DNA from: a virus
DNA length: 64,000 nt
Reading direction: 5' to 3' (one strand)
Virus record (IMG/VR): IMGVR_UViG_3300025405_000009
Location: 62,001-126,000 of that record
Shown: one piece after another, positions 23,920-32,041 of the stretch
How positions within the stretch are numbered: the stretch's first letter is position 1
Layout of the letters: every line of letters begins with the position of its first letter
Notes under the pieces: generated by a model
Database searches by the model: none
What the model saw: the letters and a program-made list of their open reading frames with translations, nothing else
Told to the model about the DNA's origin: nothing
Made by a program: the position numbers and the translations under genes

Positions 23920-24480
23920 ATGATCCAGGAGATAGCACCAATTCAGTATAATTTTAAAATTATTGACTTTTCTTCTGTAAGTAAAGAAATTTCAAGATTA
24001 ATGTTAGCTGACATGGAAAAATACGGTTTTTTAGAGAATCCAAAATTTTCTAAGGATATTAAACGCCTGCTATTACATCATACAATTCATAGTATTTGTA
24101 ATTTTTTTCTTAAAAATAAAAAAGGTACACCTGTTATTCTATATTTTGAGATTCTTGGATATTTTACTAAATTTCATGCTTTTTACGGTGAAAGTGAAGT
24201 TAATAGGTATTTGCATAACATTATGTTGAAACTTAAAAAAATATTACCGGTACGCATTTATATTGGAAGTATACCATTTGAAGAGTTAAAACAAGCAGTT
24301 GATAAAAACACAGGAGAAGGTATAGATTTTCTTAAAACTATAGAAATTCACCTTACACGATATGACTTTAGTAAATATACATTTAGTCGTATCAAACAAT
24401 ATGTAGCACGTTATAAATTAACTTTTTTAAGTAAAGATTACTTTAACCAATTAAAAACAAAAAACCTTCTATTTACATAA
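23920..24480 (+). CDS. Hypothetical protein (186 aa)
   Basis: Unrecognised. It starts MIQEIAPIQYNFKIIDFSSV and continues with a helical region (LLLHHTIHSICNFFLKNKK) and conserved-looking PVILYFEILGYFTKFHAFYGE. The C-terminal part is basic (YTFSRIKQYVARYKLTFLSK). The ATG at 23920 is preferred because an upstream in-frame start would overlap the GIY-YIG gene by 59 bases. Context of late, virion-type genes on both sides. Confidence 0.6.
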   Translation: MIQEIAPIQYNFKIIDFSSVSKEISRLMLADMEKYGFLENPKFSKDIKRLLLHHTIHSICNFFLKNKKGTPVILYFEILGYFTKFHAFYGESEVNRYLHNIMLKLKKILPVRIYIGSIPFEELKQAVDKNTGEGIDFLKTIEIHLTRYDFSKYTFSRIKQYVARYKLTFLSKDYFNQLKTKNLLFT

Positions 24481-24483
24481 ATA
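24476..24483 (+). promoter_or_regulatory. Late-type promoter box (CATAAATA)
   Basis: CATAAATA, 5 bases before the GTG start at 24489. It overlaps the stop codon of the preceding gene. Confidence 0.6.
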
Positions 24484-24488
24484 ATTGT

Positions 24489-24914
24489 GTGAAATTCACT
24501 GATCGTATTGATAATTACCTTACCCTTTTAAGCGAGCAAGACCCGGGAACTCCTGAAGCACCTGCTGCAGACGCTACAACACCTGATCCAAATGCAGCTC
24601 CTGCTGCAACCGGAGAACAACAACCAGCAGATATAGCTCCTGCGGGTTACGTAGATCTTGTAAAATTACTTGTAAAAGCAACTGCAATGAATTTTCCAGA
24701 AGGTGACCTTGATCAATTGTATCAAACAGTCGTTACTAAAGAAAACGCTTTTACCGTTCGTGATGCTGTAAAAGATGCATTAACAATGTATGAAGGTGAT
24801 AATATGATGAGATTAGATAATCCTAATTATAAATCATTTTTAGATTCAATTAATACAAATAACCTTTATCTTAAACTTAATAAGATTAAATCAATTATTA
24901 ACAGTAGAGCTTAA
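24489..24914 (+). CDS. Putative head-packaged protein with capsid tag (141 aa, GTG start)
   Basis: Tag MKFTDRIDNYLTLLSEQD with LSE at residues 14-16. A Pro/Ala/Thr-rich acidic linker (about 17-50) follows, then a helical domain (VDLVKLLVKATAMNFPEGDL, NLYLKLNKIKSIINSR). The start is GTG, fixed by the late box 5 bases upstream. No enzymatic motif. The small helical domain with a disordered linker resembles T4 internal or scaffold-type proteins in style only. Confidence 0.65.
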   Translation: MKFTDRIDNYLTLLSEQDPGTPEAPAADATTPDPNAAPAATGEQQPADIAPAGYVDLVKLLVKATAMNFPEGDLDQLYQTVVTKENAFTVRDAVKDALTMYEGDNMMRLDNPNYKSFLDSINTNNLYLKLNKIKSIINSRA

Positions 24915-24918
24915 AAAT

Positions 24919-25692
24919 ATGTACAAAAGCTTAAAAGACGTTTACGTAAAAGAATCATTTGCACGCCCGGTGCCGCCACCTTATATGCGTTATATAATTA
25001 ACGAAAGCGGTGAGGGTATAATTTATCCTTTTGAAGTAACAAGTGTTAGAACAGGTAAGGATTTAATTGAGCTTTTTGATGATGCTGCTAAAACATTAGG
25101 AATTAAACATATTGATTTTAATAATGCTTTGCAAAAAGAAGTTACTGTTTTATATACACATGATCATGCAGTAACAAAACGACTTAGTGCTTGGTTACAT
25201 GAACTCGATAATCCTAATAGTGAAATGATTTCTTTAGCTAATGGCAGAAAAATACGTGCTATTGGGTTTGAAAATTATAATAATATTTTTGACAAATTAC
25301 CGCTTAGTACGACTGTAAAAGATGGTAATGACGTACAGGTGAGACGTGCAATAGCTGGTGCTGTATTTTTACACGCTGCAATTTTAATGGGTAAAATTCT
25401 TAAAGAAAGAATGCACGAAGAGATTGGTCATACAGGTGGTCATGCAGGTGTTGTAATTAAAGATTTAAAATTTAAAGATAGAAAAGTTAAATTACCTGTT
25501 AAATTTGATATTGAATTCAACAAAACAAAAGAACAAGATAATAATGATCTAAACGGTGCCAGTGCATTTAGTTCACAAGATAATAATTATAGTAATCCAA
25601 ATGATAGCAAAACAAATTTTGCTATTGCACCTTATGGTTCTAATGGTGGTATAGCGAGTCCAGATAGCGCTGCTTTTGACAGAACAATTTAA
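24919..25692 (+). CDS. Putative virion protein with partial capsid tag (257 aa)
   Basis: Starts MYKSLKDVYVKESF; VKE at 10-12 is a weak cleavage match. The central part has VTVLYTHDHAVTKRLSAWLHEL and a helix RRAIAGAVFLHAAILMGKILKER. The C-terminus is Asn/Ser/Gly-rich. No family recognised. It is 4 bases downstream of the previous tagged gene and 2 bases upstream of the RNA-ligase fusion gene, so all three should be one late transcript. Confidence 0.6.
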   Translation: MYKSLKDVYVKESFARPVPPPYMRYIINESGEGIIYPFEVTSVRTGKDLIELFDDAAKTLGIKHIDFNNALQKEVTVLYTHDHAVTKRLSAWLHELDNPNSEMISLANGRKIRAIGFENYNNIFDKLPLSTTVKDGNDVQVRRAIAGAVFLHAAILMGKILKERMHEEIGHTGGHAGVVIKDLKFKDRKVKLPVKFDIEFNKTKEQDNNDLNGASAFSSQDNNYSNPNDSKTNFAIAPYGSNGGIASPDSAAFDRTI

Positions 25693-25694
25693 TA

Positions 25695-28271
25695 ATGAAA
25701 TTCAACAGCTACGCTCAATTAATTCTTGATGCTATTGAATTAAATAGACTTAAGAGTTCTTTGTTTGAAAGTGTAGTTAGAGATTCAAATAAAGGTTATT
25801 TTCTTTTAGAAGGCGGTCAAGCTGCTGAAAATCTTACCGGTGATTTAATTGCCGCAACAGGTAATGATAAACTTCATTATACAAGAGCAACACCTACTCC
25901 AGAAGTTGTAAAAGAAGTTCAAGAGTTATTATCTTTATTACGTAAAAAAAATTATGTTGATTCAAGAGAGTCTTCTTTTTATCTTGGATCAAGTCGTCTG
26001 TTTGCAATTAAAGCCGGTATCAAACCGCCTACACCAAATGAAATAGAAACTAAAGAAATAATTCAAAAAGCTCTTCAAGCAAAAACAGATTTTGGTGATA
26101 TTGATTTAGATGTTTATTTAAATGACGGTGTAACAATGCATGACGTCGCAAACTTTTTAACACAAACATTTCCTCAAAAATATGCTGCAGAGGTAGTTGG
26201 TGAAGAAATTAACACAGCTGTTGTTTTAGGTAACACAAATAACATAATTCAAATTGATATTGTTAATATTAAAGGCAAAGAAAAATATTTTGGTGTATCT
26301 CAATTTGCTAGTATGGCAGATATAGCTGAAGGTATTAAGGGTGCAGTAAGAGATTTAATGATTAGAGCAATTGCTGCATCAACACCTATTACTCCCGTTA
26401 AGACTCAAGCATTAGATAATGCTGTTAAAAATACAGAAGAGTATAAAAATTTTGTAGCTAAAAATAATAAACTCGGTCCTGTTACTTACAATATAAGATA
26501 TACTCTTGGTGGTGAAGGTCTTGCGTATAAAATTACTTGGAAGGCTGGAGATAAAGAAAAAACATATAGTAAGAATGGTGTTAAGTTTGATCAACTTCAA
26601 CGATTTGTTAGCGGTAAAGAAGTAACGCCCGTAGCGTATGAAGATATTGATACATTAGCTGCTATCTTAGGATTTAAAAATGCTGAAGATATGAAGCATG
26701 TTGTTAAAATGTCTGAACTTATTTCAACATTTGATCAAGAGCGTAGACAAAAAATTTGGGATGTACTTGTAAAAAATATAAAAACAAAGCTTCCAAATCC
26801 TGCTACAGGTAGAAATCAAGGTCAAATGACAGTACAGGAAGCTAAAAATGCTTTGTCTTATCTTAGGCCATTTTTTGGTAATATCAATACTTCAGAAGAA
26901 GAACAGGCCTTTAATGAAAGTGTATTTATTGAAGAAAAAGCCGTTAAGATGGTTTCAATTCCACATATTGATCAAATGACTCCAAAAGATTTTTGCAGTC
27001 TTTTTAGTGGTGGTGCTTGGGAGGTATCTGAAAAGTATGACGGTTCGAATGTTTCGTTTGGTCTAACGGATGAAGGGCAAATATTTGTAAAATCTAAAAA
27101 AGGCAACCCGGTTACATCTTCAGCTGAGTTTTATCAATTTGCTAAATCATATGATAATGATATTTTTGATGGATTTGGTAGACTATTAGAAACTCTTCAA
27201 AAAAGTAATGTAGCTAATTTGTTTAAAACATTTGAACAAAAAGTTGGCGCACCAATACAAATTTTTGGTGAAATGTTTAGCAAAGCACATATGAATGTCA
27301 TACCATACGCTGCTGATTTAATTGGTAAAGGAGCTGTTGTTGTATTTGGTGTTGTTAAACTAGATACACCAAAAGGTACTGACATTTCAACTACACCAGA
27401 AGGATTAGAAATTAAGAAACAAATTATTACTGCTTTAAATGGTAAGGAGGGTTGGAATTTTTATGATAAAGAGCCTCTACAGTTAAAAATTAGTGATGAA
27501 GTAAAACAGCAAATTACTAAGACCTGTAGTGCTGAAAATATGGCTGTAATGGCTTCAAGAAAGAGAACGGGTAATGAAGCTGAAGCAAAGTCCAAAGCAG
27601 TAGCTGAATTTAAAATTTTACAAACTATGATAAAGAAGTCTCTTCTTGGATCCGTAGGTACTGAGCCTTCTTCATTAGGTGCTGCTGAGATTGAAGGTGC
27701 TATTATTCGTAATATACAAACAGGTGCAATTGCTAAGCTAGTTGACTTAGAAGGTTTTGGAAGACGTAGAGCTGAACAATGGGCAGGTGTTGATGCGTTG
27801 AAAGATTATCGTAAGTCACTCTTTAATCAGCTTAAAGATGATGTATTAAAGAATGCTGATATATTTGTATTAGATGATAAGCAGGTACAAAAACTTACTG
27901 ATGCAATGGAAATAAAAGGTGCTAGATTTAGTACTTTAGATGAAATGCTTAATGTACTTTACGGTGATGCTGCTGAAGAGATTGAGTTTAAAGATGCTAA
28001 TCAAATGGTACATGATCTTACAGCATCGTTACAAAAATATAAAAAAGATATTGAACAAGCTTTATTTAAAATTAATAAGAATGATCAAAAAGCTGTTCAA
28101 GATACAACTGCTGCCATTAAAGCTGAAAGATCAAGAATAGATCAATTTATTACTGAACTTAATACAAGATTACAAGGTAATCAAAATCCTTATCTATCCG
28201 TTATTAAATTCGTTCTAGGTCCTAAGACAATAGAAGAGTTAACAAATAAGTTTTTAGCCACAATAAAGTAA
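25695..28271 (+). CDS. Nucleotidyltransferase / RNA-ligase fusion, putative head-packaged protein (858 aa)
   Basis: The N-terminus MKFNSYAQLILDAIELNRLKSSLFE resembles the capsid tag (LFE at 23-25). A pol-beta-type nucleotidyltransferase signature follows: YLGSSRL (G98-S99) and FGDIDLDVYL with D135, D137 and D139. From about residue 440 there is a covalent-nucleotidyltransferase (RNA ligase) domain: motif I EKYDGSN with the predicted AMP-accepting K447, motif III-like IQIFGEMF (about 523-530), motif IV EIEGAIIRN (about 665-673) and motif V AIAKLVD. The C-terminus is helical. It would ligate RNA and possibly add nucleotides, i.e. an RNA-repair enzyme. Substrate, activity and packaging are inferred. 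Confidence 0.75.
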   Translation: MKFNSYAQLILDAIELNRLKSSLFESVVRDSNKGYFLLEGGQAAENLTGDLIAATGNDKLHYTRATPTPEVVKEVQELLSLLRKKNYVDSRESSFYLGSSRLFAIKAGIKPPTPNEIETKEIIQKALQAKTDFGDIDLDVYLNDGVTMHDVANFLTQTFPQKYAAEVVGEEINTAVVLGNTNNIIQIDIVNIKGKEKYFGVSQFASMADIAEGIKGAVRDLMIRAIAASTPITPVKTQALDNAVKNTEEYKNFVAKNNKLGPVTYNIRYTLGGEGLAYKITWKAGDKEKTYSKNGVKFDQLQRFVSGKEVTPVAYEDIDTLAAILGFKNAEDMKHVVKMSELISTFDQERRQKIWDVLVKNIKTKLPNPATGRNQGQMTVQEAKNALSYLRPFFGNINTSEEEQAFNESVFIEEKAVKMVSIPHIDQMTPKDFCSLFSGGAWEVSEKYDGSNVSFGLTDEGQIFVKSKKGNPVTSSAEFYQFAKSYDNDIFDGFGRLLETLQKSNVANLFKTFEQKVGAPIQIFGEMFSKAHMNVIPYAADLIGKGAVVVFGVVKLDTPKGTDISTTPEGLEIKKQIITALNGKEGWNFYDKEPLQLKISDEVKQQITKTCSAENMAVMASRKRTGNEAEAKSKAVAEFKILQTMIKKSLLGSVGTEPSSLGAAEIEGAIIRNIQTGAIAKLVDLEGFGRRRAEQWAGVDALKDYRKSLFNQLKDDVLKNADIFVLDDKQVQKLTDAMEIKGARFSTLDEMLNVLYGDAAEEIEFKDANQMVHDLTASLQKYKKDIEQALFKINKNDQKAVQDTTAAIKAERSRIDQFITELNTRLQGNQNPYLSVIKFVLGPKTIEELTNKFLATIK

Positions 28272-28272
28272 A

Positions 28273-28911
28273 TTAACGTCTCTTTTTACTTTCAAGAACT
28301 CTAACACATTCCAAAAGAACTTTTTCAATATTTTCTTTTGACTCATTACGTACTGTGCGCTTAATTTGATTAACAATACTACTACCGCCATTGTTAATAC
28401 TATCAATAAAATCTTGAGCTGAACCTTCTTCAATTTCTTCAGCATGTCCTTCAACTTCATCTCTATATTGCTCATAATCTTTATAAGCAAATACAGCGTT
28501 TAAATCATCAAATGATTGTGTAATTTTAGCTGCAATCCATGGTGATAATTCTTCTTCATCCTTAACAAGCTCGTGTAACATGGCAGCCATTTTAGCAATT
28601 CTAAAACATTGCTGTTTAGCCATATAACCATTTGTTTCATGTGAGTTACGATGATCTTCAATACCTTCATTATCATACCCGCTATGTACTGGTTTATCAG
28701 CAAATACCATATCATCTTCTTCACTTGCTTCACATGGACATTTTGGCTTTGTTTGCTTACACTTTAAGCATACTCTCATAGGAGCTTGATTAATAGCACC
28801 ATTAGATGAAGCGGCCGTTGTATGATCGAGAACTGATCCCGTTTCATCAGATTCTCTATAGACGCGTTGATTATAAATTTCATTGAGGAGGTTAAAGTCC
28901 TTGGCAAACAT
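28273..28911 (-). CDS. Putative head-packaged protein with capsid tag and Cys cluster (212 aa)
   Basis: Tag MFAKDFNLLNEIYNQ with LNE at residues 9-11. A Cys cluster, RVCLKCKQTKPKCPCEAS, could bind zinc. The remainder is acidic and helical (ELVKDEEELSPWIAAKITQSF, GHAEEIEEGSAQDFIDS), with a basic C-terminus (SKKRR). The ATG at 28911 lies 7 bases after a late-type box; an upstream in-frame TTG is rejected. It ends 1 base from the convergent RNA-ligase fusion gene. Function unknown. Confidence 0.65.
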   Translation of the reverse strand: MFAKDFNLLNEIYNQRVYRESDETGSVLDHTTAASSNGAINQAPMRVCLKCKQTKPKCPCEASEEDDMVFADKPVHSGYDNEGIEDHRNSHETNGYMAKQQCFRIAKMAAMLHELVKDEEELSPWIAAKITQSFDDLNAVFAYKDYEQYRDEVEGHAEEIEEGSAQDFIDSINNGGSSIVNQIKRTVRNESKENIEKVLLECVRVLESKKRR

Positions 28912-28918
28912 ATACAAT

Positions 28919-28926
28919 TATTTAGT
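28919..28926 (-). promoter_or_regulatory. Late-type promoter box (ACTAAATA)
   Basis: Minus-strand ACTAAATA, 7 bases before the ATG at 28911, back-to-back with the plus-strand box at 28936-28943. Confidence 0.55.
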
Positions 28927-28935
28927 CTATATGTG

Positions 28936-28943
28936 CATAAATA
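28936..28943 (+). promoter_or_regulatory. Late-type promoter box (CATAAATA)
   Basis: CATAAATA, 5 bases before the ATG at 28949. The following ATTGT is identical to the spacer at 24484-24488. Confidence 0.6.
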
Positions 28944-28948
28944 ATTGT

Positions 28949-29260
28949 ATGTCATGTCTATTTGAATCACGTTTCATAGAGATCTTAAATGAAAAGAAAG
29001 CTCCAAGTTTATCTATTAAGCGTGGAGAAAAATTACCTGTTAATCGTGGAGGTGGCTTAACAGCCAAGGGTAGAGCAAAATATAACCGCGCTACCGGATC
29101 ACACCTTAAAGCTCCAGTAACTGGTAAGGCTAAAAAAGGATCTAAAGCTTCAAAACGTAGAAAGAGTTTTTGTGCAAGAAGTAGCGCTTGGATTCCAGCT
29201 GGAGGTTGTGCTGGTAAGAAGACTCGTGGATGCGCAGCAAGAAGGAGATGGAAATGTTAA
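28949..29260 (+). CDS. Small basic protein with capsid tag, DUF6321-like
   Basis: Tag MSCLFESRFIEILNEKKAP with LNE at 13-15. The body is GGLTAKGRAKYNRATGSHLK, then PVTGKAKKGSKASKRRKSFC and a Cys/Arg/Lys-rich end with CAGKKTRGCAARR. This matches my memory of the phage family DUF6321 (GLTAKGRxKYNRxTGSxLKAPV...RRKSFCAR). It is very basic, with five Cys, so nucleic-acid binding is likely. With the tag it is a candidate DNA-bound internal head protein. It overlaps the next gene by 7 bases. Confidence 0.75.
   Translation: MSCLFESRFIEILNEKKAPSLSIKRGEKLPVNRGGGLTAKGRAKYNRATGSHLKAPVTGKAKKGSKASKRRKSFCARSSAWIPAGGCAGKKTRGCAARRRWKC
29242..29247 (+). promoter_or_regulatory. Shine-Dalgarno site AAGGAG
   Basis: AAGGAG, 6 bases before the ATG at 29254. 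It is one of the few strong ribosome-binding sites here and serves an internal operon gene, in contrast to the leaderless first genes. Confidence 0.8.
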
Positions 29261-29406
29261 CGTTTAAACAATTTTTTGTAGAAAAAAAAGTTAAAAGAGA
29301 TCGCTGTTTAAGTAGAGCTGACTCTGTTTACGGCAAAAAAACATCTGCCTATAAGTCTGGAGCAGTTGTTAAATGCCGTCAGGGTAAAATTTGGAAAAAG
29401 AAATGA
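29254..29406 (+). CDS. Tiny basic protein with capsid-like tag (50 aa)
   Basis: Translates as MLTFKQFFVEKK followed by KRDRCLSRADSVYGKKTSAY and KSGAVVKCRQGKIWKKK. The 'SAYxSGAxVKCRxGKIW' string is a pattern I associate with short conserved phage proteins of unknown function. The FVE at residues 8-10 is a near match to the tag site. It is strongly basic with two Cys. The start is fixed by a strong AAGGAG site, and the stop overlaps the next ATG as ATGA. It is too short to be found by length-limited gene calling. Confidence 0.75.
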   Translation: MLTFKQFFVEKKVKRDRCLSRADSVYGKKTSAYKSGAVVKCRQGKIWKKK

Positions 29407-29651
29407 AATTTAACGACCTCGTACAGATACTTATTGAAGATTTTTCAAAAGAAAAAAAACAAGGTCTTCATGGTTGGTTTTCACGTAATCACGGACACGG
29501 TTGGATAGATTGTAAGACTGGTAAACCATGCGGCAGACAGAAAGGTGAAAAGCGTAGAAGCTATCCAGCATGTCGTCCGACTAAGGCAATGTGTAATAGT
29601 AGAAAAAATATTAAAAAAAGTTCAAAACGAATTTCTTGGAAGAAAAAATAA
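29403..29651 (+). CDS. Small basic Cys-rich protein with capsid tag (82 aa)
   Basis: Tag MKFNDLVQILIEDFSKEKK with LIE at 10-12. The body GLHGWFSRNHGHGWIDCKTG and CGRQKGEKRRSYPACRPTKA matches a short conserved domain found in phage and bacterial proteins (I recall it as DUF5872-like, not certain). Four Cys and a basic tail suggest zinc and nucleic-acid binding. The start ATG at 29403 overlaps the previous stop; an in-frame TTG at 29391 is rejected. Confidence 0.7.
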   Translation: MKFNDLVQILIEDFSKEKKQGLHGWFSRNHGHGWIDCKTGKPCGRQKGEKRRSYPACRPTKAMCNSRKNIKKSSKRISWKKK

Positions 29652-29655
29652 TATT

Positions 29656-30084
29656 ATGAAAACATTTAAAGAATATGTAAACGGTAGATCAGCTGGTTCA
29701 CCGAATAGACCTATACTAGGTGTCACAGAGATAATTGACATTGAGGGTATTGGTGAAGTAGAAGCAAAGATTGATAGTGGTAATGAAGCTTATAATGTTC
29801 TTCTTGGTTTAGATATAGAACATCACGGTCATGAATGTACATTTACAACTGTAAATGATAAACGTATGACTTTACCCTGTACAGGTAAAGTAGATATTAA
29901 TATTGGAAGTGGTAATATTGAATCTCGTCCAACAGTAGAGCTTAATTTTACTTTACAAGGTAAACATTATACCGGTATCACATTTAGTCTCGCAGATCGA
30001 GCTCAGAATGATCAACCGGTATTAATTGGTGAGCCGTTTGTTAAAAAGATAAACGCTCTTATTGATGTAAAGCAAGGAGACTAA
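29656..30084 (+). CDS. Retropepsin-like aspartyl protease domain protein (RimB/PF05618-like)
   Basis: The core VTEIIDIEGIGEVEAKIDSGN (about residues 16-36) has the DSG active-site triad. The end GEPFVKKINALIDV is the second psi-loop-like strand seen in the ATP-dependent zinc protease/RimB family. The N-terminus MKTFKEYVNGRSAG looks like the capsid tag but lacks the Glu. Such single-domain proteins would dimerise to form an active site. It sits in the tagged-protein operon, so a role in virion maturation is possible; it could also be structural. Confidence 0.65.
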   Translation: MKTFKEYVNGRSAGSPNRPILGVTEIIDIEGIGEVEAKIDSGNEAYNVLLGLDIEHHGHECTFTTVNDKRMTLPCTGKVDINIGSGNIESRPTVELNFTLQGKHYTGITFSLADRAQNDQPVLIGEPFVKKINALIDVKQGD

Positions 30085-30731
30085 CTTTTCATATTACTAA
30101 TGAAGTTATAAAATTCAGCTCTTGTAGCTCCATCTTTCATAAAGTCACCACTAAGCTTTGAGGTCTTCATCTCACAACCATCATGCTTAATACCTCTTAG
30201 ACAAGCACATGTATGAGAGGCACTTAACATTACAGCAACACCCTCATTTAATTCACATACTTCATTGATTGCATCATGAATCTGTACAGTTAATCCTTCC
30301 TGAATCTGAGGACGACGTGCATAAAACTCTACAATACGGTTAAGTTTTGATAATCCAATAACTCTACCCTCAGCAGACGGTATATATGCTACGTGGGCAA
30401 CACCTGTAAAGGCAAGATGATGATGGCTACACATTGACTTAACAGGAATACCGCCTTGAAACACCATTCCGTTATATCCATTACTTGGAAATGATGTAAC
30501 CTTAGGAGGTTCATCATAACAACCAGCAGCAAGGTCATTAACAAATGCCTTAGCTACTCTTAACGGTGTTCCAGTACTATTAGGGTCATTACGCCAGTCA
30601 AAACCAAGTGCATCAAGATATGCTTCATAAGCTTTAGCTGCATTTTCAATAATAACTTTCCTCTCTTCAGCAGAATGAGGATGATTTCCGTTAGCAAACT
30701 TTAATTTATACTCTTTTGTATATTCAGACAT
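30081..30731 (-). CDS. folE: GTP cyclohydrolase I (FolE)
   Basis: Makes dihydroneopterin triphosphate from GTP, the first step to 7-deazaguanine (or folate). Diagnostic strings are KSMCSHHHLAFTGVAHVAYIP (zinc Cys and His), GRVIGLSKLNRIVEFYARRP, and SASHTCACLRG with the second zinc Cys. Length 216 is typical. The ATG at 30731 (MSEYTKEY) is chosen because an upstream ATG at 30737 directly abuts the -10 box and could not be in the transcript. It overlaps the convergent protease-like gene by 4 bases. Confidence 0.95.
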   Translation of the reverse strand: MSEYTKEYKLKFANGNHPHSAEERKVIIENAAKAYEAYLDALGFDWRNDPNSTGTPLRVAKAFVNDLAAGCYDEPPKVTSFPSNGYNGMVFQGGIPVKSMCSHHHLAFTGVAHVAYIPSAEGRVIGLSKLNRIVEFYARRPQIQEGLTVQIHDAINEVCELNEGVAVMLSASHTCACLRGIKHDGCEMKTSKLSGDFMKDGATRAEFYNFISNMKS

Positions 30732-30737
30732 ATACAT

Positions 30738-30765
30738 ATTATACTATCTATTTTCTTACTATCAA
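30738..30765 (-). promoter_or_regulatory. Sigma70-like promoter of folE
   Basis: Minus strand: -35 TTGATA (30760-30765), 16-base spacer, -10 TATAAT (30738-30743), 6 bases to the ATG at 30731. The predicted +1 is the A of ATG. Confidence 0.75.
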
Positions 30766-30766
30766 C

Positions 30767-30774
30767 AATAAATA
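30767..30774 (+). promoter_or_regulatory. Late-type promoter box (AATAAATA)
   Basis: AATAAATA, 6 bases before the GTG start at 30781, immediately beside the divergent folE promoter. Confidence 0.55.
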
Positions 30775-30780
30775 TTAATA

Positions 30781-32034
30781 GTGAAATACGAATTAATCAT
30801 TGAAAATAATTTAAAGAAAACAGATCTCAAGCGTGTTCGTATTAAGGTAGATCCAAGTCTTGTACATCAGGCTGAAGATTTATCACAATGCAATGGCTAT
30901 GAAGGATATATCTTAGCAGAAACAGGTGATGTACCCAAAGTTCTTGTTATGAACCCTGATGGTGTATCGTCAGTTATGGATATACCGCAGCAATTCTTAC
31001 AGATGTTGATGTCTGATGAAGAGTCTGAGACTTTACGTGCGTTTAAAGAGTATATTTGTAATATATGTAGTATTGATACTTCCACTCCAGAAGCTGAATT
31101 ACTCTTAAATGCACCTGCTATTGAAGATGTCGAGTCTATTTTAAAAACTGTAGGTTTAACTGATGATGAGTTAAAAATTCTTTATAGAAATTTTATTTCT
31201 GACAATGATGGTACTGTAAATGAAGGTGTATTTACAAATTTACTTAATAAAGCTAAACAAGCAACTGCTGTAAAAATGATTGGTAAGCGTGTTGATGCAG
31301 CAAAAGCTAGCATAAAAGATCCAGGTGCTTGGTTAAGAGGTGCTGGTAAAATTGCTTCAGCTTATGGTGGTGCAAGAATTGGTGGAGCTTTACAGGGCCT
31401 AGGTCAAGAATATACAAATACCAAAAATAAAACAATACAGCAAGCATTTGACAATGCTAATCTCGATGTTAATAAATTTAGAAATTGGTTAATTAATCAA
31501 CCTACTGATCTACCTAAGAAAATATCACCAACCACCGTAACAGATACTGCGACAAAGCGTGAATTACTAAACTTTGGTCGAGGAGGTTATAAGAATTATG
31601 GTATTTCTGATCTTACAAGCTCATTACAAGGTCATAAAGTAGATATGAACAAATTTAATAGTGATTTAAACAATTATATTAAATCATACGCTGAAGAGCC
31701 GAAAGCAAAAACAGTAATTAAGCCTGATGTACCTGAAACACCTACATCAGCTCCAACTCCCACAATAACAACTGGGCCTACTGCAAGAACTCCTGAGGGA
31801 AGCCCCGTACCTGGTCAATCTCGTTTCACAACAGCCGACGGTAAACGTTCTTACCTATTTACTAAAAGCGGTTGGAGTGTATTGGATCCAGCAAATAAAG
31901 GTAAATTACTTACCGATCCTGCTATTCAAAAGAATGCAAACGCACAAAGTAAAAATATTACTGCGCAATGGCAAAAAACATTAAAGATTGTACCAAAACC
32001 TGCGTCAGTACCGACTCCAACACCAGTTAAGTAA
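30781..32034 (+). CDS. Putative head-packaged protein with capsid tag (417 aa, GTG start)
   Basis: Tag MKYELIIENNLKKTD with IIE at 6-8. It has a helical, acidic first half (ESETLRAFKEYICNICSID, VESILKTVGLTDDELKILY) and a basic/Gly segment (LLNKAKQATAVKMIGKRVDA, GARIGGALQGLGQEY). A Pro/Thr-rich C-terminal region carries YLFTKSGWSVLD. No enzyme motif recognised. The late box and GTG start agree. It could be a scaffold-like or internal head protein. Confidence 0.65.
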   Translation: MKYELIIENNLKKTDLKRVRIKVDPSLVHQAEDLSQCNGYEGYILAETGDVPKVLVMNPDGVSSVMDIPQQFLQMLMSDEESETLRAFKEYICNICSIDTSTPEAELLLNAPAIEDVESILKTVGLTDDELKILYRNFISDNDGTVNEGVFTNLLNKAKQATAVKMIGKRVDAAKASIKDPGAWLRGAGKIASAYGGARIGGALQGLGQEYTNTKNKTIQQAFDNANLDVNKFRNWLINQPTDLPKKISPTTVTDTATKRELLNFGRGGYKNYGISDLTSSLQGHKVDMNKFNSDLNNYIKSYAEEPKAKTVIKPDVPETPTSAPTPTITTGPTARTPEGSPVPGQSRFTTADGKRSYLFTKSGWSVLDPANKGKLLTDPAIQKNANAQSKNITAQWQKTLKIVPKPASVPTPTPVK

Positions 32035-32041
32035 CTTTATT

